From: Fibrella forsythiae
GTDB lineage: Bacteria; Bacteroidota; Bacteroidia; Cytophagales; Spirosomataceae
Direction of reading: 5' to 3'
DNA length: 64,000 nt
Assembly (NCBI RefSeq): GCF_017353175.1
Contig: NZ_JAFMYW010000002.1
Span: 248,001-312,000 of the forward strand
The position numbers were made by a program, and so were the translations under genes. Positions within the stretch are counted from its first letter, which is position 1; each line of letters starts with the position of its first letter. Positions 60,832-64,000 of the stretch are shown in pieces. The notes beneath the pieces are model-generated. The model searched no databases and was not told the DNA's origin. It saw only the letters and a list, made by a program, of their open reading frames with translations.

Positions 60832-62400
60832 ATGCGTACTACTTCACTCATTAATCGGTTCGAACCGTGGTTCATCGTCGGCGCGGCTACGATTTATGTC
60901 ATCAGGCGGCTGGTCGAGGAAATTTATCGATATAACGACATGATCGAGAGCGTGCAGCGGAATAAGGTGCCGTTGGCTACGCTCTGGCGTAATCTTGATC
61001 ATTACAGCCACACGTTGAACAACAATGTGCCGTTGATTGCGGGGGTGTGCCTGTTTTTAGTGGCCTGGTACGTGTTTCATAATCTGGCTTTTCCAGCACT
61101 TCAGGAGCACATAAACGATCGGCAGGGCTGGTTCTATGGCGGCGCGGCAGTGGTATTGCTACTGGCGAGTGCGCTGGTGTATCATTATTTGAAACTTCAT
61201 CTGCGCTTCATGGAAAACAGCTCCGGTGATATCATCGGGATGAAAGCGTATTCACTATACCGAAAACGAACGGTGCTGGCCGATGCCATCGGGCTGGGTA
61301 TTGTGCTGGGTACGTACGAACTGGCCTATCAGTACTATCAGTTCCTCTACCGCCGCATTGCCCAGGAAACCACGATCCATTTTCAACTTGTCAGCTACCT
61401 GCTGTTGGGTGGCATCAGTATCCTGATGCTGACGTTCGCCATCAACGGCTATGTGCCGCAAGCTCTATGGAATTTTGAGTCTGGATTTGGCGATCTGTTA
61501 CTCACGCTGGGTCTACTCATTCAGGTGATATTCTTTCAGTCGTATGTCTACAATTACATCATCCCTATCCTGAAAAAACCTCGCCTGTCGGAGGTAATGC
61601 TGGCCAACACCATCGGCGTATACCTGCTAACGATTATCCTGGCCAATACTATTCTCTGGGGAGCTCGAACCTATTTTTATTACTACAATGTGAAGGAGAT
61701 GATCATGGTATGTTCGGTCATTGTCCTTATTGCCTCTGTGGCGTTTGCTTATCTCCGGCAGGCCCTGACCAAAGAGAAAACGGTCCTGCAAACCCAGGTA
61801 TCGGTTGGGGTGGCGGAACTGGCCAGCCTGCGGGCGCAGATCAATCCGCATTTTCTGTTTAACGCGCTGAACAGTCTGTACGCCACGGCCCTGAAAGAGA
61901 AAGGCGAAAAAACGGCCGACGGTATTCAGAAACTCGGCGACATGATGCGGTTTATGTTGCAGGAGAACAACCGCGACCGCATTCCGCTCGACAAGGAAGT
62001 GGAATACCTCCGCAACTACATCGAGCTACAGCGCATGCGGATCGATGAGTCGCACGATATCGAGATTCGGGTGAACATTCAGGAACCTGATCGGGCCATC
62101 TACCTCGCGCCCATGATGCTGACACCTTTCGTGGAGAATGCCTTTAAACATGGTATCAGCCTGCGCCACAAATCGTGGATTTACATTACGCTGACGCTGG
62201 ACGATACCCGGCTGTATTTCAAGGTACACAACTCCCGCCACGCCAAACCGGACCGCCATGACCCCGAAGAAGATCAATCCGGCGTTGGTCTCGACAATGT
62301 GCGTAAACGGCTGGACCTGATCTATCCCGGCCGCCACCAACTCGACATTCAGCAGTCCGATCAGGATTATTTCGTCTCGCTGACGCTGGTGTACTGGTGA
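60832..62400 (+). CDS. LytS/YpdA-like sensor histidine kinase (His_kinase family)
   Basis: 522 residues. Seven or eight helices over the first ~290 residues (NVPLIAGVCLFLVAWYVFHNL, WFYGGAAVVLLLASALVYHYL, ADAIGLGIVLGTYELAYQY, LVSYLLLGGISILMLTFAINGYV, LLLTLGLLIQVIFFQSYVYNYI, LLTIILANTILWGARTYFYY, MIMVCSVIVLIASVAFAYL), a short coiled coil, the phospho-acceptor His 340 in RAQINPHFLFNALNSLYA, DMMRFMLQ, and a HATPase (PMMLTPFVENAFKHGI, SGVGLDNVRKRLDLIYP). It should signal to the LytTR regulator at 63201, from which it is separated by a palindrome and the opposite-strand exbD gene. Confidence 0.93.
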   Translation: MRTTSLINRFEPWFIVGAATIYVIRRLVEEIYRYNDMIESVQRNKVPLATLWRNLDHYSHTLNNNVPLIAGVCLFLVAWYVFHNLAFPALQEHINDRQGWFYGGAAVVLLLASALVYHYLKLHLRFMENSSGDIIGMKAYSLYRKRTVLADAIGLGIVLGTYELAYQYYQFLYRRIAQETTIHFQLVSYLLLGGISILMLTFAINGYVPQALWNFESGFGDLLLTLGLLIQVIFFQSYVYNYIIPILKKPRLSEVMLANTIGVYLLTIILANTILWGARTYFYYYNVKEMIMVCSVIVLIASVAFAYLRQALTKEKTVLQTQVSVGVAELASLRAQINPHFLFNALNSLYATALKEKGEKTADGIQKLGDMMRFMLQENNRDRIPLDKEVEYLRNYIELQRMRIDESHDIEIRVNIQEPDRAIYLAPMMLTPFVENAFKHGISLRHKSWIYITLTLDDTRLYFKVHNSRHAKPDRHDPEEDQSGVGLDNVRKRLDLIYPGRHQLDIQQSDQDYFVSLTLVYW

Positions 62401-62462
62401 ACGCCTTGTAACCCCCTCAGGAGTGATGTGTCATTAGAAAGGGAATGTCTTAGCGCATACTT

Positions 62463-62575
62463 AGCCCCGACAGGGGCGGCATGTCAATAGTACCTCATCC
62501 TATATGTCGTTCCTGCCGGAGCTAATTCGGTAGGGGCAACGCACTCGCTATTGACATGCCGCCCCTGTTGGGGCT
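62463..62575. repeat. AGCCCC...GGGGCGGCATGTCAATAG palindrome (element M)
   Basis: Arms 62463-62490 and 62548-62575, 28 bp with one difference that still allows a G-U pair; 57-nt loop. Same unit as elements at 2.2 and 16.5 kb. Fills the gap after the LytS-type kinase. Confidence 0.92.
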
Positions 62576-62610
62576 TCAAGTGTAGGGTCTGGCGCATTTG
62601 TCTTTTATGG

Positions 62611-63150
62611 CTACGCGTCGATTATTTGTTCTGGGTAAATAGGTAACTTTAATAAGATTGGTTTGTGATTGAGTCTCTTCTTAAGTTGTTGATAGGAAGA
62701 TATCATATGTTCGTCGTCAAGGGATAGTTTGTAATTGAGTTCATACGTGATTCGTCCATTTAGCTTTACTTCGTTGAGCACATCAACCAGGTTCTTGCAT
62801 GTTGATTGGCCCATAGGTGCAATTGATACAATGGCGCCTTTTGCTAGGGTAATGTTTGTCAGTTTGCTCCGAAGGCCGTCTACCGAGTAATCAACTTCCT
62901 GAAACTCTGCACTGCTGCCGTCGGGTAGGTACGTTAGCACGCCAATTCTATTGTGATCCAGCAGGAACAATGTAGCGTTTACTGGCTCGTATGCATCGTA
63001 CTTACCTTTAAGGGATACGTGTACTGGCACGACAACCGGCCGCTGCAACTGCTTCACCCACACGAAAAATACGATGAGCAAGAGCGCAATGTTGACCAAT
63101 GGCGTCATGTCGGCGCGGGGGAGTTGGCGGGTATGGCGCGTTCTTCTCAT
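62611..63150 (-). CDS. ExbD/TolR family biopolymer transporter protein
   Basis: 179 residues. N-terminal cytosolic basic stretch MRRTRHTRQLPRADMTPLVNIALLLIVFFVWVKQL, a single helix with the family MTPLVNI pattern; the usual proton-binding Asp of the helix (DxxF) reads as Asn/Ile here (PLVNIALLLIVFF), so the key residue may be absent. The periplasmic part (VVVPVHVSLKGKYDAYEPVNATLFLLDHNRIGVLTY..) ends KLPIYPEQIID. No exbB or tonB is adjacent, and the strand is opposite to the flanking kinase and regulator. A lone or specialised ExbD. Confidence 0.8.
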   Translation of the reverse strand: MRRTRHTRQLPRADMTPLVNIALLLIVFFVWVKQLQRPVVVPVHVSLKGKYDAYEPVNATLFLLDHNRIGVLTYLPDGSSAEFQEVDYSVDGLRSKLTNITLAKGAIVSIAPMGQSTCKNLVDVLNEVKLNGRITYELNYKLSLDDEHMISSYQQLKKRLNHKPILLKLPIYPEQIIDA

Positions 63151-63200
63151 ATTGGTAGTCAGTTTACGTCAGGATGCCGTACATCCACAAAATCCATATC

Positions 63201-63908
63201 ATGCCCTTAACTGCCATTGCGATTGATGATGAACCACAGGCGCTGGAAGTGATTAAGCTTCATGCGGCCAAAGTGCCGTTTCTGGACCTGAAAGCCACGT
63301 TCACCGATGCCTTCGACGCCATTGCCTGGCTGCAAACTAACCGCGTTGACCTGCTATTCCTCGACATCAAAATGCCCGACATTTCGGGCGTCGAGGTGGT
63401 GAAATGCCTGCCCGGTCGCGGGACCGCCAAAGTGCCGATGATCATCTTTACCACGGCCTATTCCGATTATGCTGTAGAGGGCTTCGAACTCGACGCCGTT
63501 GATTACCTGCTGAAACCCTTTTCGCTGGCCCGCTTCCTGAAAGCCTGTACCAAAGCCCTTGATATACAGGCGCTACGAACGGGCAACAACGTACCTGACT
63601 CTATTTTTGTGAAGACGGGCTACGAAGACGAAAAGGTAATGCTCGACGAGCTACTCTACGTCGAAGCCGACGGGAATTATCTCTCGCTGGTGCTACCCAC
63701 CCGGAAACTGCTTACCCGCCAAACCATGACCGATCTGCTCCAGCTGCTACCGCCCGATCAGTTCGTTCGGGTGCATCGGTCGTACTGCGTGGCGGTGAAC
63801 AAGATCACCAAATTATCCCGTCAGGACATCACCGTGGCTGGGTACGTTATCCCCATCGGTGCGTCGTATGAAGAAGCCGTAGCTGGCATTAAGGCTAAAC
63901 TTCACTAG
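63201..63908 (+). CDS. LytTR-family response regulator
   Basis: About 235 residues from the ATG at 63201 (the frame is open from 63174). Receiver domain (TAIAIDDEPQALEVIKLHAAKV, phospho-acceptor Asp 55 in LLFLDIKMPDISGVEVV, TTAYSDYAVEGFELDAVDYLLKPFSLARFLKAC) and a C-terminal LytTR DNA-binding domain (IFVKTGYEDEKVMLDELLYVEADGNYLSLVLPTRKLLTRQTMTDLLQLLPPDQFVRVHRSYCVAVNKITKLSRQDITVAGYVIPIGASYEEAV). It binds DNA as a transcription activator and pairs naturally with the LytS-type kinase 800 bases upstream. After it, 63909-64000 shows no confident gene start. Confidence 0.95.
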   Translation: MPLTAIAIDDEPQALEVIKLHAAKVPFLDLKATFTDAFDAIAWLQTNRVDLLFLDIKMPDISGVEVVKCLPGRGTAKVPMIIFTTAYSDYAVEGFELDAVDYLLKPFSLARFLKACTKALDIQALRTGNNVPDSIFVKTGYEDEKVMLDELLYVEADGNYLSLVLPTRKLLTRQTMTDLLQLLPPDQFVRVHRSYCVAVNKITKLSRQDITVAGYVIPIGASYEEAVAGIKAKLH

Positions 63909-64000
63909 CACGATGCTACCTGATGCCGTTGACCACACGTGCTGGAAAATGGAAAAGCCTACAGTACACAACACCACTATTCGCTTCGTAAACTCTTGAT

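Noticed and set aside
63912-63999. Small plus-strand open frame after the LytTR gene
   Set aside because: About 29 codons, no ribosome-binding site or family resemblance, at the window edge.

Overview
The window comes from a Bacteroidota chromosome, most likely Cytophagales of the Spirosoma/Fibrella/Larkinella type. Support for this includes: a type IX secretion (CHU_C, type B) sorting domain, paired DUF2807 proteins, TonB-plug proteins with an N-terminal MG2-like region, an FG-GAP/ASPIC-UnbV lipoprotein next to a vanadium-haloperoxidase-like PAP2 protein, ~800-residue FtsX/MacB permeases, LytS/LytTR signalling, and promoters of the TTG-N18-22-TAnnTTTG form. GC content is medium-high and genes are closely packed. 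I saw no rRNA, tRNA, CRISPR array or transposase.

Layout. 1-8.3 kb: edge of an NTT/MFS-like membrane protein, a secreted propeller-like protein, a sulfatase, then two histidine kinases that share an identical 449-bp block, and a receiver protein. 8.3-16.5 kb: a T9SS-sorted surface protein, tyrosine-degradation genes (homogentisate dioxygenase, fumarylacetoacetase), a penicillin-acylase-type lipoprotein, an ADP-ribosylglycohydrolase and a small membrane protein. 16.7-27.5 kb: Ldh-family dehydrogenase, DUF502 protein, a receiver, aroA, a sugar-isomerase-like protein, threonylcarbamoyl-AMP synthase, glycosyltransferase, YihY/BrkB, thioesterase and MltG. 27.8-34.4 kb: two DUF2807 proteins and the FG-GAP/haloperoxidase-like pair. 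34.4-38.6 kb: thrA, whose 3' end is duplicated around a frameshifted polyvalent-type kinase gene, and a TIP30-like oxidoreductase. 38.7-45 kb: two paralogous MG2/TonB-plug proteins and a solitary nuoH. 45-58.4 kb: an efflux locus (HlyD adaptor, ATPase, three big permeases) with BlaI/M56 and DoxX/HxlR regulatory pairs between. 58.6-64 kb: PA14-OmpA protein, a secreted unknown, LytS-type kinase, ExbD and LytTR regulator.

The most unusual content lies between genes. At least eight gaps are filled almost exactly, stop codon to start codon, by long hairpins whose arms are built from degenerate 7-8 bp tandem units. The unit differs from site to site, but the stem tips fall into a few shared classes. 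One such hairpin contains a four-helix-bundle (S23/IVP/Avd-like) gene, with the right arm present on both sides of it. At least three other palindrome families are present. Independently, the heptamer GGTACGT/ACGTACC occurs roughly 85-90 times by hand count, about ten times chance, on both strands, in all frames and in gaps.
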